Positions 9,206 to 18,019 of a stretch of DNA of 64,000 nt are shown piece by piece. Each line of letters starts with the position of its first letter. Positions within the stretch are counted from its first letter, which is position 1. The DNA comes from Prevotella histicola JCM 15637 = DNF00424 (GTDB lineage: Bacteria; Bacteroidota; Bacteroidia; Bacteroidales; Bacteroidaceae). Both the position numbers and the translations under genes were made by a program. The notes below the pieces were generated by a model. It was given only the letters and a program-made list of their open reading frames with translations. It did not search any database and was not told where the DNA came from. The DNA lies in assembly GCF_000613925.1 (NCBI RefSeq), contig NZ_BAJX01000001.1:186001-250000 (forward strand), given 5' to 3'.

Positions 9206-9733
9206 TTACTCAGCTGCTGGAGCCTCTTCTTCTGATACAGAAGCTTCTACAGGCTGCTCTACAGATGTCTCCTCAACAGCAGGAGCTGGCTGATTCTCTG
9301 CTACTACAGTAACAGGGATTTTAACCTCAACCTCCTTGTGGAAGTGAACTGTTGCTTCAGAAGAACCAACTTTCTTCATATCGTGCATTGTGACAATCTT
9401 ACGATCAATCTCAATACCACGCTTTGCAAGCTCTTCAACTACTGTAGCAGCATTAACAGAACCGTAAGTAACTCCAGTTGCAGATACCTTTGTTTCAATA
9501 ACAAGTTCTACGCCATCCAACTGTGCTGCTTTCTTCTCTGCCTCTGCTTTAAGTGCTGCAAGCTTAGTAGCTTGCTGTTTCAAGTTTTCAGCCAACTGCT
9601 TCTTAGCAGAAGGAGAAGCAATAACACCTTTACCTGTTGGGATAAGGTAGTTACGGCCATAGCCGTTCTTTACATTAACGATATCGTTCTTGTATCCAAG
9701 GCCGATAATATCTTCTTTCAATATAATCTCCAT
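9206..9733 (-). CDS. rplI: 50S ribosomal protein L9
   Basis: Large-subunit protein that binds 23S rRNA near the L1 stalk. The N-terminal domain has the L9 signature GYGRNYLIP (24-32), followed by the long connecting helix rich in Lys, Ala and Glu (45-75) and the C-terminal domain. It is 175 residues long, about 25 more than most L9 proteins, because of an acidic Glu/Val/Ala/Pro tail after residue 147. It is the third gene of rpsF-rpsR-rplI and lies 15 bases after rpsR. Confidence 0.97.
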   Translation of the reverse strand: MEIILKEDIIGLGYKNDIVNVKNGYGRNYLIPTGKGVIASPSAKKQLAENLKQQATKLAALKAEAEKKAAQLDGVELVIETKVSATGVTYGSVNAATVVEELAKRGIEIDRKIVTMHDMKKVGSSEATVHFHKEVEVKIPVTVVAENQPAPAVEETSVEQPVEASVSEEEAPAAE

Positions 9734-9748
9734 CTATTGACCTCCTTT

Positions 9749-10018
9749 TTACTTCATCAAATCGGTTACGTATGGAAGGAGCGCAATCTGGCGAGCACGC
9801 TTAACAGCCTGTGCCACACGACGCTGATACTTCAAAGAAGTACCTGTAATACGACGAGGAAGAATCTTTCCCTGTTCATTGAGGAACTTCTTCAAGAACT
9901 CGCCATCCTTATAATCGATGTACTTAATACCGCTCTTCTTGAAACGGCAATACTTCTTCTTCTTTGTATCAATAGAAGGAGCTGTCAAATAACGGATTTC
10001 TGATTTCTGCTCTGCCAT
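9749..10018 (-). CDS. rpsR: 30S ribosomal protein S18
   Basis: 89-residue small-subunit protein that pairs with S6 on the platform of the 30S subunit. The conserved core [18 protein letters not shown] and [23 protein letters not shown] segment are present. It lies 3 bases downstream of rpsF and upstream of rplI, the usual order. Confidence 0.97.
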   Translation of the reverse strand: MAEQKSEIRYLTAPSIDTKKKKYCRFKKSGIKYIDYKDGEFLKKFLNEQGKILPRRITGTSLKYQRRVAQAVKRARQIALLPYVTDLMK

Positions 10019-10021
10019 GAT

Positions 10022-10366
10022 TTAAGCCTCCTTTTTAGCTGCCCATTTAGCACGACGCTTCTCAGCATAAGCTGCAGAATACTTGTCCTGCTTAACGGTG
10101 ATGTAACGAATAACCTTCTCGTCACGACGGAAGCCGGTCTCGAGAGTGTTGATAACTGATGGTTCTGCGTTGAACTCCAACAAAGCATAGAAGCCTGATG
10201 ACTTCTTCTGGATGTTGTAAGCCAACTTCTTCAGACCCCAGGCCTCCTCGTTCAAGATCTCAGCGCCATTATCGGTGAGCAGTTTCTTGAATTTAGCGAC
10301 CGTTTCCTTCATCTGTTCGTCAGACAAAACGGGAGTCAAAATGAAAACGGTTTCGTATTGATTCAT
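10022..10366 (-). CDS. rpsF: 30S ribosomal protein S6
   Basis: 114-residue S6 that heterodimerises with S18. The N-terminal strand [15 protein letters not shown] and [16 protein letters not shown] are typical. It heads rpsF-rpsR-rplI and is driven by a promoter with both consensus boxes 58 bases upstream. The leader begins with a small CGCA/TGCG hairpin preceded by CCG. S6-S18 complexes are known to bind leader RNAs containing CCG, so autoregulation is possible but not shown. Confidence 0.97.
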   Translation of the reverse strand: MNQYETVFILTPVLSDEQMKETVAKFKKLLTDNGAEILNEEAWGLKKLAYNIQKKSSGFYALLEFNAEPSVINTLETGFRRDEKVIRYITVKQDKYSAAYAEKRRAKWAAKKEA

Positions 10367-10423
10367 ACTACTTAAAATATAAATTTGTGAATTAAATTAC
10401 ATCTGCTTACGCAAAATGCGGTG

Positions 10424-10455
10424 CAAAAGTACTCATTTTTATATAAATGACCAAA
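10424..10455 (-). promoter_or_regulatory. Promoter of rpsF-rpsR-rplI
   Basis: TTTG (10452-10455) and TACTTTTG (10424-10431) on the minus strand are separated by 20 bases. This is one of the best consensus matches in the window. Confidence 0.8.
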
Positions 10456-10464
10456 TATTTTTAG

Positions 10465-10472
10465 TACTTTTG
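10465..10472 (+). promoter_or_regulatory. Putative -7 element for the 67-residue membrane protein
   Basis: TACTTTTG on the plus strand, 30 bases before the ATG at 10503. Its expected -33 region overlaps the divergent rpsF promoter, so the two start sites share about 50 bases. Confidence 0.55.
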
Positions 10473-10502
10473 CGTCTGTAAACAGCATATTTACTATTAT
10501 AT

Positions 10503-10706
10503 ATGAAAAGATATATTAAACATTTAGGAATTGCAGTGGTAATTATTGGTCTTCTGCTATTTGTTGTCCATGTCGTCCTACATATTCATGGGAATGTAGT
10601 TCTCTTCAGTGGACTTCTATTAGTTTTGGGTGGTATTATCTTATTTGTAAAGGGTGAGAGCGCAGCTTCTATCCATTCATTTAACGAAAAAAAGGATAAA
10701 AAATAG
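10503..10706 (+). CDS. Small two-helix membrane protein, unknown function
   Basis: 67 residues: a basic start, hydrophobic helix 1 (about 9-28), a short HIHGN turn, hydrophobic helix 2 (about 32-50) and a charged C-terminus ending in Lys residues. The topology suggests an inner-membrane hairpin with both ends in the cytoplasm. I do not recognise a family. Support for a real gene: a -7 element at the right distance, a clean ATG, and no competing frame. It stands alone, divergent from rpsF. Confidence 0.65.
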   Translation: MKRYIKHLGIAVVIIGLLLFVVHVVLHIHGNVVLFSGLLLVLGGIILFVKGESAASIHSFNEKKDKK

Positions 10707-10887
10707 CTATCTTCGCTACGATTATTAGAGAATTAAATCACAGACTTTCCATATCACAAAAAGTCTAGATTGTTAGTCAAACATTAGAGGTTATAATCTT
10801 ACGTATGATAGAATGGGATAGAAATCTAAAGAGTAAAAACTTGTTTATATACCTTATACCAGAGTGATTTTTATTTCGTTTTACTTT

Positions 10888-10967
10888 CACTTTTAACATT
10901 TCGAGTCAACACCCTACAAATCATTTAATTACACATCTGAAATAAGTGATAGAAATGACAGGAAAAT
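10888..10967 (+). repeat. Dispersed intergenic repeat, copy A
   Basis: CACTTTTAACATTTCG at 10888-10903, then 59 bases from its start the block TGATAGAAATGACAGGAAAA. The same two blocks with 58-base spacing occur at 37144-37222 and, inverted, at 37700-37780. The sequence between the blocks is not conserved. Confidence 0.75.
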
Positions 10968-11211
10968 GTGTTTTAGGAAATTGTATATTGATTATAATCT
11001 ATTCATCTAAACAGTAATCACAACTACAAAACCTTATCCCATAATCCTATTTTTAGGATCTTTATTGGACCTCTCTTTTTGTTCTAAATCCAACTTCATT
11101 TACCTTATTTACAAAGTTTGTTGCAAATAAAGGAGTTCATAAAATCTTGATGTACGAAAGATAAATAGTAAAAAACTACCACATCCCCAAATTATTTTCA
11201 TAGAAGGAAAT

Positions 11212-11276
11212 AATTATTTATGCGAGAGGAATATTTCTCTTCGTGAAAATTAAAAAGTCCTCTCACATAAATAATT
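11212..11276 (-). terminator. Terminator after nadB-nadA-nadC
   Basis: 19-base arms at 11212-11230 and 11258-11276 differ by one G-U pair, with a 27-base loop. The hairpin begins 26 bases after the nadC stop. Confidence 0.7.
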
Positions 11277-11302
11277 CTGAGTCATTCATAGATTTGACTC
11301 CA

Positions 11303-12169
11303 TTAATCCTTCTTCGTCACCGCCTTAAAACTCATATCAAGTCCTTTAACACTATGTGTCAATGCACCAAAGGAGATGAAGTCGACCCCTGCCTGTGCGT
11401 ATGGAATCATCGTATCGAAGGTGATTCCCCCACTTGACTCCGTCTCACAACGACCTCCAACTATCTCAACAGCCTTGCGAGTGTCTTCTGGTGTAAAGTT
11501 ATCAAACATGATTCGGTCGCACCCTTCACGTAAGGCTTCCTCCAACTCATCGAAATTTCTGACCTCACACTCTATCTTGAGACCGTTCTTTCCATGTTCC
11601 TTACAATACTGCTTTGCCTTAGAGATAGCATTATGTATCCCTCCACAAAAGTCAACATGATTATCTTTTAAGAGAATCATATCAAATAATCCAATGCGAT
11701 GATTCAGTCCACCCCCTATCTTAACTGCCTCTTTCTCCAACATTCTCATCCCTGGTGTTGTCTTACGAGTATCGAGGACGCGCGTCTTCGTGCCAGCATC
11801 TATCAACGCTTGTTGGTACTTATGCGTCATCGTGGCTATACCACTCATACGCTGTAGGATATTGAGCATGAGCCGTTCTGTCTGTAATAGACTTTGTATC
11901 CTACCTTTTACTATCATCACAATATCCCCTGGCTTCACCCACGCACCATCTTCTATAAACACCTCAACTTGAAGTTTAGGGTCGAAGCGATAGAATACTC
12001 GTTTGGCTATCTCAACACCAGCTAAGACCCCTTCTTCCTTTATTAGCAACTTGCTTTCGCCTACTGCATCTGCAGGAATACAACAAAGTGTTGTGTGATC
12101 ACCATCTCCAATATCCTCACTAAAAGCGAGTTCGATAAGTTTATCGTTAAGTTCTTCTACTGACAACAT
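11303..12169 (-). CDS. nadC: Quinolinate phosphoribosyltransferase NadC
   Basis: 288-residue enzyme converting quinolinate and PRPP to nicotinate mononucleotide, CO2 and PPi, the third step of de novo NAD synthesis. The LDTRKTTPGMR motif, GGGLNHRIGL and the ESSGGI phosphate site near the C-terminus are all present. It is the last gene of nadB-nadA-nadC, 15 bases after nadA, and is followed by a long hairpin. Confidence 0.97.
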   Translation of the reverse strand: MLSVEELNDKLIELAFSEDIGDGDHTTLCCIPADAVGESKLLIKEEGVLAGVEIAKRVFYRFDPKLQVEVFIEDGAWVKPGDIVMIVKGRIQSLLQTERLMLNILQRMSGIATMTHKYQQALIDAGTKTRVLDTRKTTPGMRMLEKEAVKIGGGLNHRIGLFDMILLKDNHVDFCGGIHNAISKAKQYCKEHGKNGLKIECEVRNFDELEEALREGCDRIMFDNFTPEDTRKAVEIVGGRCETESSGGITFDTMIPYAQAGVDFISFGALTHSVKGLDMSFKAVTKKD

Positions 12170-12184
12170 AAATATATGATTAAA

Positions 12185-13177
12185 TTATAAACCTAAATTC
12201 TTTGATATTTCCAACATCCTGTGAATAGACTTCACGGCTTTCTTACCCATCTCTGGCTCAACTTCGATAGCAGGCCACTCGTATTTCAGACAGTTATACA
12301 ATTTGTTCAACGTGACAAGTTTCATATACTCACATTCGTTACAAGTGTTATCACTATCTTCCGCAGGAGCAGGAATGAATGTCTTATTCGGTGCCAATCG
12401 TTGCATCTCAACAAGAATACCACTCTCTGTCACCACGATGAACTCTTGAGCACTATCAGTAACACTATACTTCAACAAGGCTGCTGTACTCCCCACCTTG
12501 TCAGCCAGGCTGATTATAGCTGGTGGACATTCTGGATGAACGAGTACCTTAGCAGCTGGATACTTGCTTTTTAGCTGTTGAATTTTCACTGCAGAGAACT
12601 TCTCATGAACCTGGCAAGCTCCATCCCAGAGCAACATCTTACGACCGGTCTGCTCGCTGATATAATGTCCTAAGTTCTTATCTGGACCAAAGATAATCGG
12701 TGCTTCTTTCGGCAAAGACTCCACAATCTGTTTGGCATTACTGCTTGTTACTACAATATCTGTCAAAGCCTTCGTTGCTGCCGTCGTGTTTACATAACTG
12801 ATAACCGTGTGATGAGGATGTGCCTTAACAAACTTCTCAAACTCATCGGCTGGACAACTCTCTGCTAAAGAGCAAGAAGCATTAAGATCAGGAACAAGTA
12901 TTGTCTTCTCAGGACATAATATCTTATTCGTCTCACCCATAAAATGCACACCACACATCACAATAATGTCGGCATTTGTTGATGCAGCCTTCTGTGCCAA
13001 GGCCAAACTATCTCCGACGAAGTCAGCCAACTCCTGGATAACTCCTTCTGTGTAATAATGTGCCATGATAAGTGCGTTCTTCTCCTTGCACAACCTACGT
13101 ATTTCAGCCTTAACATCTACCCCTTCTGGGATAGCCTCGTCGATAAAGCCTTGCTCCAACCATTTTTCTTTTATCAT
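12185..13177 (-). CDS. nadA: Quinolinate synthase NadA
   Basis: 330-residue [4Fe-4S] enzyme that condenses iminoaspartate with dihydroxyacetone phosphate to give quinolinate. The three cluster-ligand Cys regions are visible: MCGVHFMGE, HPECPP and CNECEYM. MAHYY near residue 40 forms part of the active site. It lies between nadB (51 bases upstream) and nadC (15 bases downstream), so the whole iminoaspartate-to-NaMN route is co-transcribed. Confidence 0.97.
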   Translation of the reverse strand: MIKEKWLEQGFIDEAIPEGVDVKAEIRRLCKEKNALIMAHYYTEGVIQELADFVGDSLALAQKAASTNADIIVMCGVHFMGETNKILCPEKTILVPDLNASCSLAESCPADEFEKFVKAHPHHTVISYVNTTAATKALTDIVVTSSNAKQIVESLPKEAPIIFGPDKNLGHYISEQTGRKMLLWDGACQVHEKFSAVKIQQLKSKYPAAKVLVHPECPPAIISLADKVGSTAALLKYSVTDSAQEFIVVTESGILVEMQRLAPNKTFIPAPAEDSDNTCNECEYMKLVTLNKLYNCLKYEWPAIEVEPEMGKKAVKSIHRMLEISKNLGL

Positions 13178-13228
13178 CTGATTCTTAGTTATATGTTGAA
13201 TAATCTATGGTAACAGTGTTTCTCTTTA

Positions 13229-14839
13229 TTATCTATCTATTTTTTCTTCGGTCTTCTTGTCATAAGCATGCTTCGGATAATCTACAGTATAATGTAGCCC
13301 ACGACTCTCTTTCCGCTCTATCGCTTGCCGTGTTATCAGATAACCAACATTTATCATATTACGGAGTTCGCATATATCCTTCGTTGCTTTAACACGCTTA
13401 AAGAGGTTCTCGGTCTCTTCATAGAGTAAGTCGAGCCTGTCCCACGCACGTTTCAAGCGTAAGTCACTACGAACAATACCAACATAATTACTCATGATTT
13501 CGCCTACTTCTCGAATACTTTGTGTTATCAAGACATGCTCTTCATTGGTCATTGTGCCTTCGTCATTCCACTCAGGGACATCCGTATTGAAATCATAGTT
13601 ATCAATCTTCTGTAGAGAATGGGCTGCTGCAGACTTAGCGTAAACGGCTGCTTCTATCAGAGAGTTACTGGCAAGGCGATTCCCTCCATGCAGTCCTGTG
13701 CACGAACATTCGCCCACAGCATAAAGTCGATGGATGGAACTCTCCCCATTCAAATCTACCTTTATACCACCACACATATAATGGGCACTGGGGCAGACTG
13801 GTATATAGTCTTTCGTAATATCTATCCCAACGCTCATACACTTCTCATAGATATGCGGGAAATGGCGCTTTGTCACTTCAGCATCCTTGTGTGTCAAGTC
13901 AAGACAAACATGGTTGAGTCCGTGTATCTTCATCTCATGGTCGATAGCTCTTGCCACAATATCACGTGGGGCAAGAGAAAGTCGTTCATCATACTTCTGC
14001 ATGAACTCCTGACCATCTGGTAGTCGCAACACTCCTCCATAACCCCTCATAGCCTCAGTAATTAGGAATGCCGGATGGGTCTCGGAAGGGTTATAAAGAA
14101 CCGTAGGATGGAACTGTACAAACTCCATATCCTTCACCGTACCCTTTGCACGATAAACCATTGCTATGCCATCTCCTGTAGCTATCACCGGATTTGACGT
14201 CATTGCATATACAGCCCCAACGCCTCCTGTAGCCATGAGCGTCACCTTACTCAAGAATGTATCAACTTTCTGAGTATCAGGATTGAGAACATATGCACCA
14301 TAACACTCTATATCAGGCGTTCTTCGAGTCACCTTTTTCCCTAAGTGATGTTGTGTGATAATCTCTACAGCATAGTGATTCTCAAATACTGTAATATTTG
14401 AGTTAGCCCGCACAGCATCCATCAAGCCACGTTGTATCTCAAATCCAGTATCATCAGCATGATGAAGTATGCGGAAGTCACTATGTCCACCTTCACGATG
14501 TAGATCGTATGTTCCGTCTTGGTGTTTATCAAAATTAACCCCCCAGTCAACAAGCGTTTGAATTGCTGAAGGGGCATTACACACAACTTGTCTCACAGCT
14601 AAAGGGTCGGAGATATTATCCCCTGCCACCATAGTATCATTGATATGCTTTTCATAATTGTCAACGGTAAGATTGGTAACAGATGCTATTCCTCCTTGTG
14701 CTTTTGCTGTATTAGTTTCATTCAAAGAGGTTTTACATATTAATGCAACTCTACCCTTTTCACGATTTGCAACACTTAAAGCATAAGTCAATCCTGCGAT
14801 ACCACCACCGATAATCAGGAAATCGAATTTGTATATCAT
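13229..14839 (-). CDS. nadB: L-aspartate oxidase NadB
   Basis: 536-residue FAD enzyme that oxidises L-aspartate to iminoaspartate. The FAD-binding GGGIAG motif (residues 11-16) opens the protein. The TAKAQGGIA segment, the ITEAMRGYGG region, APRDIVARAID and the C-terminal GECSCTGLHGGNRLASNSL FAD site follow in order. It is the first gene of nadB-nadA-nadC. A TACTTTTG -7 element lies 37 bases upstream. Confidence 0.97.
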   Translation of the reverse strand: MIYKFDFLIIGGGIAGLTYALSVANREKGRVALICKTSLNETNTAKAQGGIASVTNLTVDNYEKHINDTMVAGDNISDPLAVRQVVCNAPSAIQTLVDWGVNFDKHQDGTYDLHREGGHSDFRILHHADDTGFEIQRGLMDAVRANSNITVFENHYAVEIITQHHLGKKVTRRTPDIECYGAYVLNPDTQKVDTFLSKVTLMATGGVGAVYAMTSNPVIATGDGIAMVYRAKGTVKDMEFVQFHPTVLYNPSETHPAFLITEAMRGYGGVLRLPDGQEFMQKYDERLSLAPRDIVARAIDHEMKIHGLNHVCLDLTHKDAEVTKRHFPHIYEKCMSVGIDITKDYIPVCPSAHYMCGGIKVDLNGESSIHRLYAVGECSCTGLHGGNRLASNSLIEAAVYAKSAAAHSLQKIDNYDFNTDVPEWNDEGTMTNEEHVLITQSIREVGEIMSNYVGIVRSDLRLKRAWDRLDLLYEETENLFKRVKATKDICELRNMINVGYLITRQAIERKESRGLHYTVDYPKHAYDKKTEEKIDR

Positions 14840-14876
14840 TTGTTTGTTCAGTCTGATCTCAAAATATTAGTCGGTA

Positions 14877-14884
14877 CAAAAGTA
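14877..14884 (-). promoter_or_regulatory. Putative -7 element for the nad operon
   Basis: TACTTTTG on the minus strand, 37 bases upstream of the nadB ATG. No clear TTTG -33 element at 19-20 bases. Confidence 0.5.
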
Positions 14885-15039
14885 ATAAGAATTACCAAAA
14901 CACGGATAAGAAAAGAGTAAATATATTTAAACGTAACCAATAAAAGTTATTCAAACGTATTAAATATTAGTATCTTTCTATATGGTTTGATAGAAATAAC
15001 GTCCATCTTTGGCCATTTCATATCATGGTGTTGATGCCC

Positions 15040-15098
15040 AGCACTTATTGTGCTGATGGTGAACACTAACAGTGTTCGTGGTAAACACCAATAGTGCG
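15040..15098. repeat. Three-unit dyad array, 22-base period (AACAC-N5-GTGTT type)
   Basis: Dyads start at 15040 (AGCAC-TTATT-GTGCT, perfect), 15062 (AACAC-TAACA-GTGTT, perfect) and 15084 (AACAC-CAATA-GTGCG, decayed right arm). The 7-base spacers are GATGGTG and CGTGGTA. Geometry is the same as at 6094-6174, but the sequence is unrelated. Confidence 0.85.
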
Positions 15099-15207
15099 GA
15101 GTACTAAACACATAACAAGATTGACTCCAATCTGTAATATTTTCACGAAATTTCCAAATGTGGTTTAGGTGCGATCTTTATCATCTCACTTCTTGATTAA
15201 ACAAGAA

Positions 15208-15248
15208 AAACGCTATCCAATCCCCTCAACGGGAATAGAATAGCGTTT
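15208..15248 (-). terminator. Terminator after rprX-rprY
   Basis: Arms AAACGCTAT (15208-15216) and ATAGCGTTT (15240-15248) with an inner TCCC/GGGA pairing. On the minus strand the hairpin runs into TTTTTCTTGTTT. Confidence 0.8.
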
Positions 15249-15261
15249 GACATATAGGTCC

Positions 15262-15276
15262 TGCATGCGGCATGCA
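15262..15276. repeat. Perfect palindrome TGCATGC-G-GCATGCA
   Basis: 15-base perfect inverted repeat with a single central G, 16 bases after the rprY stop and upstream of its terminator. It could be a protein site or an RNA hairpin; nothing here decides. Confidence 0.5.
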
Positions 15277-15292
15277 TTACAGTATAAGGTTC

Positions 15293-16000
15293 TTACTGCT
15301 CGTCTGGAACAATGAGCTTATATCCTTTACCATGAATATTAATAATCTCTATTTGAGAATCTGGCTTCAGATGCTTACGCAACTTAGTAATGTAAACGTC
15401 CATTGAACGTGCATTGAAATAGTTATCATCAATCCAAATAGTCTTCAATGCATAATCGCGCTGAAGGATCTCGTTAGAATGAGCACATAACAAAGCCAAC
15501 AGTTCATTCTCCTTTGTTGTTAACTTAGTTGCTTTTGAAGGATCATTGTCCAACGTCAGCAGCTGCTTCTGAGTATCAAAGGTAAAACGACCAATATTGT
15601 ACATTGTTGATTCCTTTGTCTTTTTACCCCTTACACGGCGAAGAATTGCCTCAATACGGAACACGAGTTCTTCCATTGAGAACGGTTTTGTAATATAATC
15701 ATCTGCTCCAATCTTGAATCCTTCCAAGATATCTTCTTTCAACTGCTTTGCTGTAAGAAAGATAATTGGAATCTCAGCATTAGCCTGACGGATTTCTTGC
15801 GCAAGTGTGAAACCATCCTTTTTAGGCATCATCACGTCAAGAACACAAATATCGTACTTATTCTTCAAAAAGAATTTATAACCTACTTCACCATCAGGGC
15901 AAAGATCAGCTTGATAACCTTTAGCTTGCAAATACTCACTCAACAATGTTCCGAGATTCTCATCATCTTCACACAAAAGAATTTTTAGCTTATCGTCCAT
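15293..16000 (-). CDS. rprY: OmpR-family response regulator RprY
   Basis: 235-residue DNA-binding regulator. The receiver domain has the acidic pocket Glu11-Asp12-Asp13, the phospho-acceptor Asp55 in VLDVMMP, and LTAK with the conserved Thr and Lys. A winged-helix Trans_reg_C domain (about 128-232) ends in GKGYKL. Sequence and gene order match RprY of Bacteroides, which works with the sensor RprX. It lies 35 bases downstream of rprX and is followed by a strong terminator. Confidence 0.92.
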   Translation of the reverse strand: MDDKLKILLCEDDENLGTLLSEYLQAKGYQADLCPDGEVGYKFFLKNKYDICVLDVMMPKKDGFTLAQEIRQANAEIPIIFLTAKQLKEDILEGFKIGADDYITKPFSMEELVFRIEAILRRVRGKKTKESTMYNIGRFTFDTQKQLLTLDNDPSKATKLTTKENELLALLCAHSNEILQRDYALKTIWIDDNYFNARSMDVYITKLRKHLKPDSQIEIINIHGKGYKLIVPDEQ

Positions 16001-16035
16001 ATCAATAATAATTTAATTTGTTAATTCTAATTTAT

Positions 16036-17592
16036 TTAATCTACTATATCCTCATCATGAATAACAGGGAGTTTAATAATGAACTTAGTTCCCTTGCCAT
16101 ATTCACTCAGTACTTTTATCTCTCCATCATGAAGGTCTACCATACGTTTTACATAGGCTAATCCAAGTCCAAATCCTTTCACATCATGTCGATTACCTGT
16201 ATGCACACGATAGAACTTTTCAAAGATCTTCTTAAGATTTTCTTTCTTAATACCCATACCCGTATCACGGATTGACAGATAAAGATGCTCATTCGTATTC
16301 CATGTTTTCAGATAGACATCCAATGGTTGCTCTGGCTTTGCATACTTGACGGCATTATCAAGAAGATTGAAAATCACATTTTGAAAATGCATTTCATCAA
16401 CAAACATAGTAGAATCGACTGCTTCTATATCTGTATAAACCTTTCCACCAGTATGTTCTACGCGAAGTGTAAAGGAATTCGCTATGGTCTCAACCATTTC
16501 ATTTAAGTCTGTATATTTCTTCTTTAAAACAGCTTTTTTTCGATCATACATGCTCATTTGAAGCACTTTCTCAACAAGAAATCTCAGACGTTTTGACTCA
16601 TCATTGATAACCCCTCCTAAGTGTTCCAGCATCTTTGGTGTTTTCGTCAGACTCTTATCATTCATCATTTGAGCTGCCAAAGAGATACTTGCAATCGGAG
16701 TTTTCAACTCATGGGTCATATTATTAATAAAGTCATTCTTTATCTCACTATAACGTTTCTGTCGGAAGATAATTACAATTGTAAAAATGAATGTGAACAG
16801 AAGGACAAAAGTAAAGATGATAGATGGGATCATAAAGCGTACACTCGAGAAGATGTAATTATTCATTTCTGGGAAATGTACCTTAACAACCCCCATTCGA
16901 TTTACAGGGTCATTGCGGAAAAGAACCTGGGAATAGGTATTTTCTTCACCGTCACTCACATAATCTGGACAACGGTAAACTTCTCTCCCATCCTGTGTTG
17001 TAACTGTGAAGTGATAAGGAATATTAATACCATTATTCATCATCTCAGCCTTTAAGTCCTGATCCAACAGTTTAAAGTTTATACGTTGACGTAGAGGTTT
17101 ATCCGAAGCTGAATACAGGATATTATAAACAACTTCCTCCAACATGGCTTTCTGATAAACATAACGATTACGAACAATCTCTTGCATATTACGTTTTGTA
17201 GCAGACAAAGAACTACTATCACTCCGTAAAATTGAACCTTTCGGAACCAAAGAAGGCTTCGATTGCTTTAGTTTTGCTTCAAAAGAGGTGTAGACATCAC
17301 CCTGATTATCTGTCGACGGAGCCTGATGCGTAGCTGTGACAGAATCTTTTGAACTCATTTGATTCTGCGGCAACTTACGCTCTTTATTATTAACATCATC
17401 CTCTAAATAACGAAGAGTCTCATTCAACTCCATATTACGAGAAGCTTGATAAAGAGCACGATTGACAGATTCATCAAACTGTTCTTTCTTCATCTCAGCC
17501 ATTTCTTCGATATAGTTGAGCTGGAGCAAAAGTAGTCCAAGGAATGAAAACCCCATTATGACAGCTATGATCCAAATTGTACTCTTCTTCAT
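16036..17592 (-). CDS. rprX: Sensor histidine kinase RprX
   Basis: 518-residue inner-membrane sensor kinase. Transmembrane helix 1 (about 5-24) is followed by a periplasmic region to about 252, transmembrane helix 2 (about 253-276), HisKA with phospho-acceptor His294 in THELKTP, and HATPase_c with N, G1 (DTGMGI) and G2 (GFGLGLAY) boxes. The signal sensed by RprX is not known from sequence; the periplasmic part has no domain I recognise. It is upstream of rprY in the same transcript and has a TATCTTTG -7 element about 70 bases upstream. Confidence 0.92.
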   Translation of the reverse strand: MKKSTIWIIAVIMGFSFLGLLLLQLNYIEEMAEMKKEQFDESVNRALYQASRNMELNETLRYLEDDVNNKERKLPQNQMSSKDSVTATHQAPSTDNQGDVYTSFEAKLKQSKPSLVPKGSILRSDSSSLSATKRNMQEIVRNRYVYQKAMLEEVVYNILYSASDKPLRQRINFKLLDQDLKAEMMNNGINIPYHFTVTTQDGREVYRCPDYVSDGEENTYSQVLFRNDPVNRMGVVKVHFPEMNNYIFSSVRFMIPSIIFTFVLLFTFIFTIVIIFRQKRYSEIKNDFINNMTHELKTPIASISLAAQMMNDKSLTKTPKMLEHLGGVINDESKRLRFLVEKVLQMSMYDRKKAVLKKKYTDLNEMVETIANSFTLRVEHTGGKVYTDIEAVDSTMFVDEMHFQNVIFNLLDNAVKYAKPEQPLDVYLKTWNTNEHLYLSIRDTGMGIKKENLKKIFEKFYRVHTGNRHDVKGFGLGLAYVKRMVDLHDGEIKVLSEYGKGTKFIIKLPVIHDEDIVD

Positions 17593-17661
17593 TATCCGTT
17601 ACTTCTTATGTGTAAAAACCTCATAAGGTTACTACCAATCGTCTTTTATTATTTGTACTTG

Positions 17662-17669
17662 CAAAGATA
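17662..17669 (-). promoter_or_regulatory. Putative -7 element for rprX-rprY
   Basis: TATCTTTG on the minus strand, 69 bases upstream of the rprX ATG. No convincing -33 element. Confidence 0.45.
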
Positions 17670-17966
17670 AGCAATTCTTAATAGATTAACATATAGAAGT
17701 TAATTAAACTAGTTAAATTCCCTTTTATTAACAAATATAACAACTTTAACTGTATAAATATCAATTATAATGTAATTCAAACATTGACTTTATAAATATA
17801 ATATGGCGTTTAACAATCCAAGATATACTTAATTATTAATGTGTTTAGTCATAACATTATTCATGCTTAACATCAACTTTATTGGTGCTTAGTAACAACT
17901 CTAACATAAAAAAATAAGAGTCTATTCTTTCTCTAGTTATTGTAGAGGCTCATGTAAACGTAAGAA

Positions 17967-18010
17967 AAAGGATGGTCCATCTATCTTATGATATGATTGG
18001 ACCATCCTTT
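17967..18010 (-). terminator. Terminator after the EF-G2 gene
   Basis: Perfect 13-base arms AAAGGATGGTCCA (17967-17979) and TGGACCATCCTTT (17998-18010), followed on the minus strand by TTCTTACG after the T run. Confidence 0.85.
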
Positions 18011-18019
18011 ATAATTTAC

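Larger units (their letters stand above)
10707..11302. other. Intergenic region with dispersed repeat and nadC terminator
   Basis: No credible gene. It contains a weak 7-base-arm hairpin (10742-10766), one copy of the dispersed repeat (10888-10967), an AT-rich stretch, and the nadC terminator at 11212-11276. Confidence 0.6.
14840..15292. other. Intergenic region between nadB and rprY
   Basis: No gene seen. It holds the nadB -7 element, a 22-base-period dyad array (15040-15098), the rprY terminator (15208-15248) and a perfect 15-base palindrome (15262-15276). Confidence 0.6.
17593..18019. other. AT-rich intergenic region between EF-G2 and rprX
   Basis: No gene seen. It contains the rprX -7 element at 17662-17669 and the EF-G2 terminator at 17967-18010; the 280 bases between are AT-rich without a pattern I can support. 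Confidence 0.6.

Noticed and set aside
9338..10003. 221-codon open frame on the plus strand across rplI and rpsR
   Set aside because: Antisense to two ribosomal protein genes; Cys- and Leu-rich composition typical of such shadows.
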